From NCBI GenBank assembly GCA_963789005.1, contig CAWBIZ010000005.1, positions 248,001 through 312,000 of the forward strand: DNA of 64,000 nt. Direction: 5' to 3'. The notes under the pieces are model-generated. The model did no database searches. It was not told where the DNA came from and worked only from the letters and a program-made list of their open reading frames with translations. The position numbers and the translations under genes are program-made. Shown one piece after another: positions 18,081-25,333 of this stretch; position 1 is the first letter of the stretch; each line of letters begins with the position of its first letter. The stretch is from DASSUW01 sp963789005 (lineage in GTDB: Bacteria > Actinomycetota > Thermoleophilia > Solirubrobacterales > Solirubrobacteraceae).

Positions 18081-18984
18081 GGTTTCGCAGGCTAGCGACG
18101 CCTGGAGCGCCGCCCTGCGGCGCTTCGACCGCGACCTGCAGCGGCGCGGCGCGGCCGAGCGGACCCGCCGCGCGTACGGCGCCGACGTCGGCGAGCTGGC
18201 CACGTGGGCCGCCGCCCAGGGGTTCGAGCCGTCGACCGTCAGCTACCGGCTGCTTCGCGGCTACGCCGCCCGCATGTCCGACAAGGGCGCCGCCCCGCGG
18301 ACGCTCGCCCGCAAGCTCGCCGCCACGCGCGCGTTCTTCCGCTCGATGGTCGAGCACGGCGACATGAGCGCCAACCCCGCCGACCTGCTCCCGGCGCCGC
18401 GGCTCCCGCACACGCTGCCGCGGCCGATCAAGCCCGCCGACGTGGCCGCGCTGCTCGACCGCATCCCGGCCGGCACGCCGCTCGAGCTGCGCGACCGCGG
18501 GCTGTTCGAGCTGGCCTACGCGTGCGGGCTGCGCGCCGAGGAGCTGGTGAACCTCGACGTCGGCTCGCTCGACCTCGACGGCGAGCAGGTCCGCGTCGAG
18601 GGCAAGGGTGCGAAGACGCGCTTCGTGCCCGCCGGGGAGCTCGCGCTGATGGCCGTGGCCGACTACCTCGAGCGCGGCCGCCCTACGCTCGCACGCGCGG
18701 ACGGCGACCCCGCGCTGTTCCTCTCCAAGTCGGGCCGGCGGCTCTCGACATCGGACGTCCGGCGGCGCCTGCGAGTGTGGGCGCGCCACGCCGCCGCCCA
18801 GGGAAAGGTGCATCCGCACGCCCTGCGACACTCGTTCGCCACCCATCTACTGGAAGGTGGTGCGGATTTGCGGGCGATCCAGGAATTGTTGGGACACTCC
18901 TCCATCTCGACGACGCAGGTCTACACTCGAGTAGAGTCGGCTCGCCTCCGCGCCGCTTATTTGCGTAGCCATCCGCGGGCTTAA
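18064..18984 (+). CDS. xerD: Site-specific tyrosine recombinase XerC/XerD family
   Basis: Tyrosine recombinase that resolves chromosome dimers at dif (306 residues). SAM-like N-terminal core-binding domain about 10-95. Catalytic domain shows Arg in ACGLRAEELVNL, HxxR as HPHALRHSFATHLLEGG, LGHSSISTTQVYT with the second His, and the nucleophile Tyr in QVYTRV. ATG 18064 is chosen because a GGAGG ends 5 nt before it; GTG 18052 is upstream in frame. The sigma factor gene follows 12 bp later. Confidence 0.93.
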   Translation: MKKTATVSQASDAWSAALRRFDRDLQRRGAAERTRRAYGADVGELATWAAAQGFEPSTVSYRLLRGYAARMSDKGAAPRTLARKLAATRAFFRSMVEHGDMSANPADLLPAPRLPHTLPRPIKPADVAALLDRIPAGTPLELRDRGLFELAYACGLRAEELVNLDVGSLDLDGEQVRVEGKGAKTRFVPAGELALMAVADYLERGRPTLARADGDPALFLSKSGRRLSTSDVRRRLRVWARHAAAQGKVHPHALRHSFATHLLEGGADLRAIQELLGHSSISTTQVYTRVESARLRAAYLRSHPRA

Positions 18985-18996
18985 CGGGAGCAGGCT

Positions 18997-19779
18997 CTGG
19001 AAACCAACGTCAAAGCACTCGAGCTCAAAGAACTCTGGCGCAGGTATAAGGGCGACGGCTCCGAGCCCGCTCGCGAGAAGCTGGTGGTCGCGTACTCGCC
19101 GCTCGTCAAGTACGTCGCCGGCCGGATGTCCTCCGGCCTCCCGGCGCACGTCGAGGAGGCCGACCTCATCTCCTACGGGCTGATCGGGCTCATCAACGCC
19201 ATCGAGCGCTTCGACATCGAGCGCGAGATCAAGTTCGAGACGTATGCGATCACCCGCATCAAGGGCGCGATCATCGACGAGCTGCGCGCGCTCGACTGGG
19301 TGCCGCGCTCGGTCCGCGCCCGGGCGCGTGAGATCGAGCGCGCCTACAGCAAGCTCGAGCACCGCCTGCACCGCACGCCGACCGACGAGGAGATGGCGCG
19401 CGAGCTCAACATGGCCGTCGACGAGTTCCAGGAGGCGCTCGTCAAGATCTCCAATTCCACGGTCGTCGCGCTCGACGAGCTGTGGGCGGTGTCCGACGCC
19501 TCCGGCGACCAGGTCTCGCTGCTCGACACGCTGCAGGACCCGGACGCTCCCGACCCGCAGCAGCTGCTCGACGCCTCCGAGCTCAAGGACCGGCTCGCCG
19601 ACGCCATCTCGGCCCTGCCCGAGCGCGAGAAGCTCGTGATCGCGCTCTACTACTACGAGAACCTGACGCTGCGGGAGATCGGCGAGGTCCTGGGCGTCAC
19701 CGAGTCGCGCATCTCCCAGCTCCACACCAAGGCCGTCCTGCGCCTGAAGTCGCGCCTGCAAGGCGACGCTCTCAGATAG
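18997..19779 (+). CDS. RNA polymerase sigma factor, WhiG/FliA (sigma-28) family, probable CTG start
   Basis: Alternative sigma factor of group 3 (260 residues). Region 2 begins with REKLVVAYSPLVKYVAGRM and includes EEADLISYGLIGLINAIERF and FETYAITRIKGAIIDELRAL; region 3 has RAREIERAYSKLEHRL and RTPTDEEMARELN; region 4 ends NLTLREIGEVLGVTESRISQ. No ATG, GTG or TTG lies upstream of 19084 in frame, and starting there would cut into region 2. A GGGAG 6 nt before CTG 18997 supports that codon, giving LETNVKALELKELWRRY. Flagellar or sporulation targets cannot be told from the window. Confidence 0.9.
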   Translation: METNVKALELKELWRRYKGDGSEPAREKLVVAYSPLVKYVAGRMSSGLPAHVEEADLISYGLIGLINAIERFDIEREIKFETYAITRIKGAIIDELRALDWVPRSVRARAREIERAYSKLEHRLHRTPTDEEMARELNMAVDEFQEALVKISNSTVVALDELWAVSDASGDQVSLLDTLQDPDAPDPQQLLDASELKDRLADAISALPEREKLVIALYYYENLTLREIGEVLGVTESRISQLHTKAVLRLKSRLQGDALR

Positions 19780-19814
19780 CCTCCCGCCTTCCGCCGAGAG
19801 GGAGGAGTTGGCAT

Positions 19815-21878
19815 ATGCAGGCCGCAGACAGGATTCGCAACGTGGCGCTAGTCGGCCACCGGGGGAGCGGGAAGACGTCGCTGCACGAGGCCCTCTTGCA
19901 CGAGGCCGGCGCGACGTCCCGGCTCGGCTCGGTGGCCGACGGCACGACCGTCTCGGACTCCGACGACGACGAGAAGGCGCGCGGGATGTCGATCTCCGCC
20001 TCGCTGGCGTCGTTCGAGTGGCGGGACGTGAAGGTCAACCTCATCGACACGCCCGGCGAGCCATCGTTCATCGCCGACGCGCTCGGCGCGCTGCGCGTGT
20101 GCGAGTCCGCGGTGTTCGTCGTCAACGGCGTGCTCGGCGTCGAGGTCGGCACGCACCGCCTGTGGGAGCGGGCACGCGAGCTCAACGTCGCCCGGCTGGT
20201 GTACGTGAACATGCTCGACCGCGAGCGGGCCGACTTCTTCCGCGTCCTCGACGCGCTCAAGGACGCGTTCGGCCCGCACGTCGTGGCGACCGAGATCCCG
20301 ATCGGCGCCGAGCACGAGACGCGCGGCGTGATCGACCTCGTCGACATGAAGGCGTACGAGTACGCCGACGGAAGCTGCAAGGAGATCCCGATCCCCGAGG
20401 ACATGGCCGACCTCGCGCAGGAGTACCGCGAGAAGCTCATGGACGAGGTCGCGGAGAACTCCGAGGCGCTGATGGAGCGCTACCTCGAGGGCGAGGAGAT
20501 CTCCCACGACGAGATCGTGACCGCGCTCGAGGACGGCACCGACCACGGCCACATCTTCCCCGTCACCTGCGGCGTGGCGACGACCCGCCTGGGGTCCAAC
20601 CGCCTGCTCGACGCGATCGTCGACGACCTGCCGTCGCCGGTCCAGCACGGCGGCCTCGAGCTCGAGAACATGAAGCTCGAGCCCGACCCCGACGGCGAGA
20701 TGTTCGCCTACGTGTTCAAGACGCGCGCCGACCCGTACGCCGGCCGCATCAACCTCTTCCGCGTCTACCAGGGCGTCGCGACGCACGACACGCACGTGAT
20801 GAACACGCGCACCCACCACAAGGAGCGGATCGGGCAGCTGCTCGTGCCCCAGGGCAAGGAGGTCAAGCAGACCGACGCCTTCGGCCCGGGCGACATCGGC
20901 GCGGTGGCCAAGCTCAAGGAGACGCGCGCGGGCGACTGGCTCGCGGCGCGCGACGAGCCGGTGCAGATGCCGTCGGTCAAGCTTCCCGCCCCGGTCATGG
21001 CGTTCTCGATGGAGCCCGCCTCCAAGGGCGACGAGGACAAGGTCTTCACCGCGCTGCGGCGGCTGCAGGAAGAGGACCCGACGATCGACCTGCACCGCGA
21101 CCCCCAGACCGGCGAGCAGATCGTCGCCGGGCTGTCGCAGATCCACGTCGAGGTCGTGGTGGAGCGCATGCGGGCGCGGTTCGGCGCCGAGGTCATCCTC
21201 AAGCCGCCGCGCGTGCCGTACCAGGAGACGATCCGCCGGGGCGCCAAGGCGCACGGCCGGCACAAGAAGCAGACCGGCGGCCGCGGCCAGTTCGGCGACT
21301 GCCACATCGAGATCGAGCCGCTCGACATGGACTCAGAGGACGTGTTCGAGTTCGTCAACGCGATCAAGGGCGGCGTGATCCCGACCGGGTTCATCCCCGC
21401 GGTCGAGAAGGGCGTGCTCGACGCCATGCAGCACGGCGCGGTGGCCGGCTACCCGGTCAAGGGCGTGCGCGTGCGGCTGTTCGACGGCTCCTACCACTCC
21501 GTCGACTCCTCCGAGATGGCCTTCAAGATGGCCGGGTCGCTGGCCATGAAGCAGGCGCTCGAGCAGGCCGGCTCGGTGCTGCTGGAGCCGATCATGCTGC
21601 TTACGGCGTCCGTGCCCGACGAGTCGGTCGGCGACGTCATGGGCGACCTCTCGTCCCGCCGCGGGCGGCCGCTGGGCACCGAGGCGGTCGGCGGCATGAC
21701 CGACGTCCAGGCCGAGGTGCCGATGGCCGAGATCCTCGCCTACGCCCCCGACCTGCGCTCGATCACCGGCGGGCAGGGCGAGTACACGATGGAGTTCCTG
21801 CGCTACGAGGAGGTCCCGTCGCACCTCGCCCAGAAGGTCGTCGAGAAGGCCCAGGAGGAGGAAGAGGTCCGGGCGTAG
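19815..21878 (+). CDS. Elongation factor G-like translational GTPase (EF-G2 type)
   Basis: Translational GTPase related to EF-G, 687 residues. P-loop GHRGSGKTS, switch I RGMSISASLA, switch II DTPGEPSF. The G4 motif, NKxD in EF-G, reads VNMLDRERADF, so the Lys is Met. Domain II about 290-400, domain III FSMEPASKGDEDKVFTAL, domain IV GRHKKQTGGRGQFGDCHIEI, domain V ends PSHLAQKVVEKAQEEE. GGAGG 9 nt before ATG 19815 fixes the start. This type is usually a second copy beside a canonical fusA; its function is less clear than EF-G itself. Confidence 0.92.
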   Translation: MQAADRIRNVALVGHRGSGKTSLHEALLHEAGATSRLGSVADGTTVSDSDDDEKARGMSISASLASFEWRDVKVNLIDTPGEPSFIADALGALRVCESAVFVVNGVLGVEVGTHRLWERARELNVARLVYVNMLDRERADFFRVLDALKDAFGPHVVATEIPIGAEHETRGVIDLVDMKAYEYADGSCKEIPIPEDMADLAQEYREKLMDEVAENSEALMERYLEGEEISHDEIVTALEDGTDHGHIFPVTCGVATTRLGSNRLLDAIVDDLPSPVQHGGLELENMKLEPDPDGEMFAYVFKTRADPYAGRINLFRVYQGVATHDTHVMNTRTHHKERIGQLLVPQGKEVKQTDAFGPGDIGAVAKLKETRAGDWLAARDEPVQMPSVKLPAPVMAFSMEPASKGDEDKVFTALRRLQEEDPTIDLHRDPQTGEQIVAGLSQIHVEVVVERMRARFGAEVILKPPRVPYQETIRRGAKAHGRHKKQTGGRGQFGDCHIEIEPLDMDSEDVFEFVNAIKGGVIPTGFIPAVEKGVLDAMQHGAVAGYPVKGVRVRLFDGSYHSVDSSEMAFKMAGSLAMKQALEQAGSVLLEPIMLLTASVPDESVGDVMGDLSSRRGRPLGTEAVGGMTDVQAEVPMAEILAYAPDLRSITGGQGEYTMEFLRYEEVPSHLAQKVVEKAQEEEEVRA

Positions 21879-21896
21879 GCGGCTACCCTTGAGGCC

Positions 21897-22589
21897 GTGG
21901 CCCGGACCCGGGACATCCGCCCGAACGTGACGGACAGCGCCTGCGACATCTGCGGGCGGACGCTTCTTCGCGGGGAGCACGCGGAGACGTTCCTGGCCGG
22001 CGGGTCACGACGCGAGGTGTGCGACCTGTGCACGGCGCGCGCGCAGCACGAGGGCTGGATCCGCGAGTCCGGCGGCGACGACCTGACGCTGCGCCACACC
22101 CGCAACGACGGGCGCTCGGGCTTCTTCGAGCGCTTCCGCGCGCGGCGGGAGCGCGCCCGCGAGGTCGACGAGGAGATCGCCGCCGAGGAGCAGGCGCCCG
22201 CCGCCGAGGAGGCCGAGGCGCCCTCGCGCCGCGCGCCGGAGCCGCCGCGGCGGCCCCGCCACGTGCGCGCCGTGCCGACCAACGCCGACCTCAAGATGCA
22301 GCGCGCGCTCGAGGTCTTCAACGGCTCCGACCACACGCGCACGGTGGGCGGCGTCGCGCGCTCGCTCGGCGCTCCCGCGGTCAGCGTGCGCCCGCGCACC
22401 GACCGGCCCGCCGTGGTTGCCATCACCGTGATGTGGGAGCTGAGCTGGTACCGCTTCGAGATCGATCTCTCGGACGAGGCCGGCGGCGTCCGCCGCGACG
22501 CCCAGGGCGACGAGCTGGCCGAGCTCGATGCCGGCGAGCAGGAGGTCAACGCCGCCGCCGACGAGCGAGGAAGGCTGCATCTCGCATGA
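21897..22589 (+). CDS. Uncharacterised protein with N-terminal zinc-ribbon-like cysteines
   Basis: 230 residues from GTG, 18 bp after the EF-G-like gene. The N-terminus has CDICGRTLLRGEH and EVCDLCTAR, two CxxC pairs about 27 residues apart that should bind zinc. A middle Ala/Glu/Pro-rich linker (about 85-125) is likely disordered. The C-terminal part (SVRPRTDRPAVVAITVMWEL, then SWYRFEIDL) looks like a small beta domain. I do not recognise a named family. Position suggests co-transcription with the EF-G-like gene. Confidence 0.7.
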   Translation: MARTRDIRPNVTDSACDICGRTLLRGEHAETFLAGGSRREVCDLCTARAQHEGWIRESGGDDLTLRHTRNDGRSGFFERFRARRERAREVDEEIAAEEQAPAAEEAEAPSRRAPEPPRRPRHVRAVPTNADLKMQRALEVFNGSDHTRTVGGVARSLGAPAVSVRPRTDRPAVVAITVMWELSWYRFEIDLSDEAGGVRRDAQGDELAELDAGEQEVNAAADERGRLHLA

Positions 22590-22641
22590 TTCGACAGATG
22601 GTCGATTTCGAGCCGTCGGCGCCTTTGTTAGGTTGAAGACC

Positions 22642-22854
22642 GTGATCTACTGCGTCGTACCAGAGCCACTCGCGGACGAGCTGTACCCCAAGCTCTCGGC
22701 CTACTACGAAGATGATCCGAACGTCGAGGTGATCGTCGACCGGCGCAAGAAGGAGCGCCGCGACACCACCTCCGGAGGCGGAGGGCAGCGCGAGGTGCGC
22801 GACCGCCGCCGCCGCCGGGTGCCCGGCGACGTGCCGCCGCTCACCGCGGCGTAG
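22642..22854 (+). CDS. Uncharacterised small protein (about 70 aa)
   Basis: GTG 22642 gives 70 residues, beginning VIYCVVPEPLADELYPKLSA; TTG 22633 is an alternative. It contains VEVIVDRRKKERRD, the VIVDRRxxERR-like segment seen in many small bacterial proteins of unknown function, and ends in a basic Arg-rich tail. No membrane segment. The stop overlaps the start of the RNase H fusion gene by 1 bp (TAGTG), so translation is likely coupled. Confidence 0.62.
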   Translation: MIYCVVPEPLADELYPKLSAYYEDDPNVEVIVDRRKKERRDTTSGGGGQREVRDRRRRRVPGDVPPLTAA

Positions 22855-23891
22855 TGCGCCTCGTCGTCCACGTGGACGGCGGCTCGCGCGGCAACCCCGG
22901 GCCGGCTGCCGCCGCTGCTGTGGCGTCGACTCCCGACGGCGAGGTCGTGGACGAGACCGCCGTCGCGATCGGCCGCACGACCAACAACGTCGCCGAGTAC
23001 CGGGCGCTGCTGCTCGGCCTCGACCGAGCGCGAGCGCTGGGTGCCACCGAGGTCGAGGTCGTCAACGACTCCGAGCTCATCGCCAAGCAGGTCAACGGCG
23101 AGTACCGCGTCAAGAACCCGGAGATGGCGGCCCTGCACGGCGAGGCCACCCGCGCGCTGGAGGGGTTCGAGCGCTGGACGCTGCGGTCCGTTCCGCGAGC
23201 CCAGAACGCGGCCGCCGACGCGCTCGTCAACCACGCGCTCGACGCGCCCGAGCAGGGTACGGAGTACGCGGGCTACCTTCGGATCGACGACCTCCTCGAG
23301 CTTCAGCAGCCGCTCACCCCGGATGCGCACGACGAGCTGCTGTTCATCATCGTCCACCAGTCCTACGAGCTGTGGTTCAAGCTCATCCTGCACGAGCTTC
23401 GCAAGGCCCACGACGAGCTCGCGGCCCGCCGGCCCCAGGCGGCCATCCGGCCGCTCAAGCGAACCGTGGCGATCGAGCGGCTCCTGCTCGACCACCTCGA
23501 CGTGCTCGAGACGATGGGTCCCGAGGGCTTCCTCGAGTTCCGGGACCCGCTGGCGCCCGCGTCCGGCTTTCAGTCGCGGCAGTTCCGGGAGATCGAGTCG
23601 CTCAGCCCCGAGCTGTACGACGTCTTCGCCGGGCAGCTGCCGACCGACCTGGCCGACCTCTACCGCAACCACCTCGACGACCCTGTCCGGGCGCTGCTCC
23701 ACGAGGTCGCGGAGCTGCTCGTCGACCACGACGAGCAGATCGCGCTCTGGCGCCACCACCACACGCTGATGGCGGCACGCGAGATCGGCAGCCGCACGGG
23801 GACCGGCGGCTCGCGCGGCGTCGAGTACCTGCAGGGCACCCAGGGCAAGCGCTTCTACCCCGAGCTCTGGGAAGTCCGAAGCGCCCTCTGA
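22854..23891 (+). CDS. In-frame fusion: RNase HI domain + tryptophan 2,3-dioxygenase domain
   Basis: One 345-residue reading frame with two unrelated enzymes. Residues 1-132 are an RNase HI: HVDGGSRGNPGPA, NNVAEYRALLLGL, VVNDSELIAKQV and NAAADALVN supply the D-E-D-D residues. Residues about 138-345 are a compact heme tryptophan 2,3-dioxygenase: YAGYLRIDDLLELQQPL, HDELLFIIVHQSYELWFK (distal His), SGFQSRQFREIE (substrate Arg), LWRHHHTLMAAREIG (heme His) and RTGTGGSRGVEYL. The dioxygenase lacks the long helical insert of Xanthomonas TDO. No stop or usable start codon lies at the junction (about 23245-23270), so the dioxygenase has no start of its own. No kynurenine-pathway genes are adjacent. 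Fusion by deletion is possible. Confidence 0.85.
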   Translation: MRLVVHVDGGSRGNPGPAAAAAVASTPDGEVVDETAVAIGRTTNNVAEYRALLLGLDRARALGATEVEVVNDSELIAKQVNGEYRVKNPEMAALHGEATRALEGFERWTLRSVPRAQNAAADALVNHALDAPEQGTEYAGYLRIDDLLELQQPLTPDAHDELLFIIVHQSYELWFKLILHELRKAHDELAARRPQAAIRPLKRTVAIERLLLDHLDVLETMGPEGFLEFRDPLAPASGFQSRQFREIESLSPELYDVFAGQLPTDLADLYRNHLDDPVRALLHEVAELLVDHDEQIALWRHHHTLMAAREIGSRTGTGGSRGVEYLQGTQGKRFYPELWEVRSAL

Positions 23892-23923
23892 GCGCTCCTA
23901 CCAGCGAGCGGAGCTGCGGATGA

Positions 23924-24094
23924 TGCGGAGGATCTCCTCGGGCGGCGCGCCAGAACATCGGGGCCACGTTCATGGCCACGCTCTGCCACTCGATCGAGGT
24001 CGGCGACGGCGACGCCGCCGGCGCGGTCGAGCGCCTCGGCTCGGCGCTCGCGCCGACCGAGTCGGCGCTGCGCCGCGCACTCGACGCCGCCTGA
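23924..24094 (+). other. Short open stretch, possible gene remnant
   Basis: Between the RNase H fusion gene and the phosphoesterase there are 209 bp without an intact gene. One frame encodes NIGATFMATLCHSIEVGDGD, then LAPTESALRRALDAA and a stop. It has coding-like third-position GC and helical character and could be the tail of a GntR FCD-type regulator or another lost gene. ATG 23972 would give only 40 residues. I cannot assign it firmly. Confidence 0.25.
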
Positions 24095-24100
24095 GCGGGG

Positions 24101-24658
24101 TCACCGCAGGTCGAGCACGCGCGACCCTGAGATCCAGTGCACGCGCGTGTCGCCGTGCCGGGTCATGACCTGGCCGTGGAGCGGGTGCACGTGGCCGTGG
24201 AGCACGTGGCGGGGGCAGTACTCGTCCACCCACTCGCGCAGCCCGGCGAAGCCGATGTGCGCGGGATCCTCCGGGTCGTCGTTGATCCCGAGCGGCGGGC
24301 AGTGGCAGATCAGGACGTCGGCGGCCGGGAGCCGCCGGGCCAGCTTGGTCGCCTCGCGCTGGGTGTACTGGTGGATCGTGTTCTTCCCGTAGCGCACGCA
24401 GCCCTCGAACCCGGCCACGGTCAGCCCGCCGACGTGCGTGCGCCGCAGGTGCAGGTCCTCGACCTCGAGGTCGCGCAGGAGGTGCTCCGGATCGTGGTTG
24501 CCGTGCACGCCGAAGCGCGGCAGGTCGAGCGACATCAGCGACTCGATCCACGCGCGGTCGAGGTCGCCGAGGCAGAACACCGCGTCGACGCCCTTCTGCA
24601 CGGCGATCGTCGCCGGATCGACGAGCGGGCGCTTGTCGGCGAGGGCGAGGACGCGCAT
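24101..24658 (-). CDS. Calcineurin-like metallophosphoesterase
   Basis: Binuclear metallophosphoesterase (185 residues). Motifs in order: FCLGDLD (GD), GVHGNHD (GNHD), LICHCPPLG (H) and HVLHGHVHPLHG (GHxH). The first D-x-H box at the N-terminus reads LALADKR, so the usual His of block I is replaced by Lys, which may change metal binding. No signal peptide, so cytoplasmic. Substrate unknown. It lies just downstream of the repeat element at 24679-24891 on the same strand as the VOC gene. Confidence 0.82.
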   Translation of the reverse strand: MRVLALADKRPLVDPATIAVQKGVDAVFCLGDLDRAWIESLMSLDLPRFGVHGNHDPEHLLRDLEVEDLHLRRTHVGGLTVAGFEGCVRYGKNTIHQYTQREATKLARRLPAADVLICHCPPLGINDDPEDPAHIGFAGLREWVDEYCPRHVLHGHVHPLHGQVMTRHGDTRVHWISGSRVLDLR

Positions 24659-24678
24659 CCGGCGGCATCGTACGGGCG

Positions 24679-24891
24679 AACGTCAACGGCGGCTGGGTAG
24701 GGAGGCTGGGAGCCGTCGCGGCGCGGAGGGTGCATTTCGTCAACTTCGCGAGGCTCTCGCCGGCGAGGTTGACGTTGCGCACCTATACGGTGCGTTTCGT
24801 CAACTTCACGACGGCACCCACCGCGAGGTTGACGTTATGCACCCCGTCGGCGTCGCCACTCTCCCTACCCAGCGCAGTTGACGTTGACGTT
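24679..24891. repeat. Nested inverted-repeat element (MITE-like or regulatory)
   Basis: Outer arms: 24679-24704 (AACGTCAAC then CTGGGTAGGGAG) and 24861-24885, its near-perfect reverse complement with one short mismatch block of 4-5 nt. Inside lie two 53-bp units (24730-24782 and 24790-24842, period 60, 41/53 identical), each itself palindromic: GTGC...CGTCAACTTC paired with GAGGTTGACG...GCAC. The motif GTCAAC/GTTGAC occurs seven times, the last two as GTTGACGTTGACGTT at 24877-24891 touching the VOC stop codon. No coding sequence is inside. It could be a non-autonomous mobile element, an operator array or a structured RNA. Confidence 0.8.
24730..24842. repeat. Two tandem 53-bp palindromic units
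   Basis: Units at 24730-24782 and 24790-24842 differ mainly in the loop (positions 21-31 of the unit) and keep both stems. Each can fold as a 4-bp GTGC/GCAC outer stem, a 4x4 internal loop and a 10-bp CGTCAACTTC/GAGGTTGACG stem with one G-U pair in RNA. Conservation of stems over loops suggests selection on the fold or on a dyad-binding protein. Confidence 0.75.
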
Positions 24892-25332
24892 CTAGTCCAG
24901 CCCGCGATCGCGGATCTCGTCGAGCGCGGCTTCTCGCTTCCGCAGCCCCGACACGCCCAGCTTGCGCTGCACGCCCTCGGTTCGCTCGAACTGGATGTCC
25001 CGGTAGTCGACCACCTCGAACCGGTTGCCCCACGGATCGAGAAAGTCGAGGCCGCGGCCGGGGACCATCGACAGCCCTTCGCGCTCCACGGCCTCCCGCA
25101 CGGCGTCCTTGTCGTCGACCACCAGCCCGAAGTGGCGCCCCTCGTCCGGCGCCTGCCGGCGCCCCTCGGCCACTGCCAGGAACTGGTCGCCCATGTCGAT
25201 GAACGCCATCCGCCCCGCGCGGCCGCGCAGCGAGAACGTGAAGAGGCGGCCGTAGAGCTCGAGCGCGGCGTCGACGTCGCCGACCTCGAGCGCGACGTGG
25301 TTGATGCCGATCAGGCGAGCCAAGTCGGGCAT
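24892..25332 (-). CDS. VOC-family (glyoxalase/bleomycin resistance/dioxygenase) protein
   Basis: Metal-dependent fold protein of 146 residues from ATG 25332. It opens LARLIGINHVALEVGDVDAA, typical of VOC modules, followed by FIDMGDQFLAVAEG, HFGLVVDDKDAVREAVE and LDFLDPWGNRFEVVDY, which hold the likely metal His and Glu. The C-terminal 25 residues are an extra helix (SGLRKREAALDEIRDRG). Reaction unknown. Its ATG lies back-to-back with that of the nitronate monooxygenase-like gene, leaving almost no spacer for two promoters. Confidence 0.86.
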   Translation of the reverse strand: MPDLARLIGINHVALEVGDVDAALELYGRLFTFSLRGRAGRMAFIDMGDQFLAVAEGRRQAPDEGRHFGLVVDDKDAVREAVEREGLSMVPGRGLDFLDPWGNRFEVVDYRDIQFERTEGVQRKLGVSGLRKREAALDEIRDRGLD

Positions 25333-25333
25333 G

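Noticed and set aside
18064..18984. Phage or integron integrase indicating a mobile island
   Set aside because: Motifs and context (sigma factor, EF-G-like) fit chromosomal XerC/D; no att sites, tRNA or phage genes seen.
19848..21305. 485-codon frame antisense to the EF-G-like gene
   Set aside because: No recognisable domain and it mirrors codon third positions of the real gene.
24661..24891. CRISPR array
   Set aside because: Only two palindromic units with period 60 and no identical repeats or spacers; no cas genes in the window.
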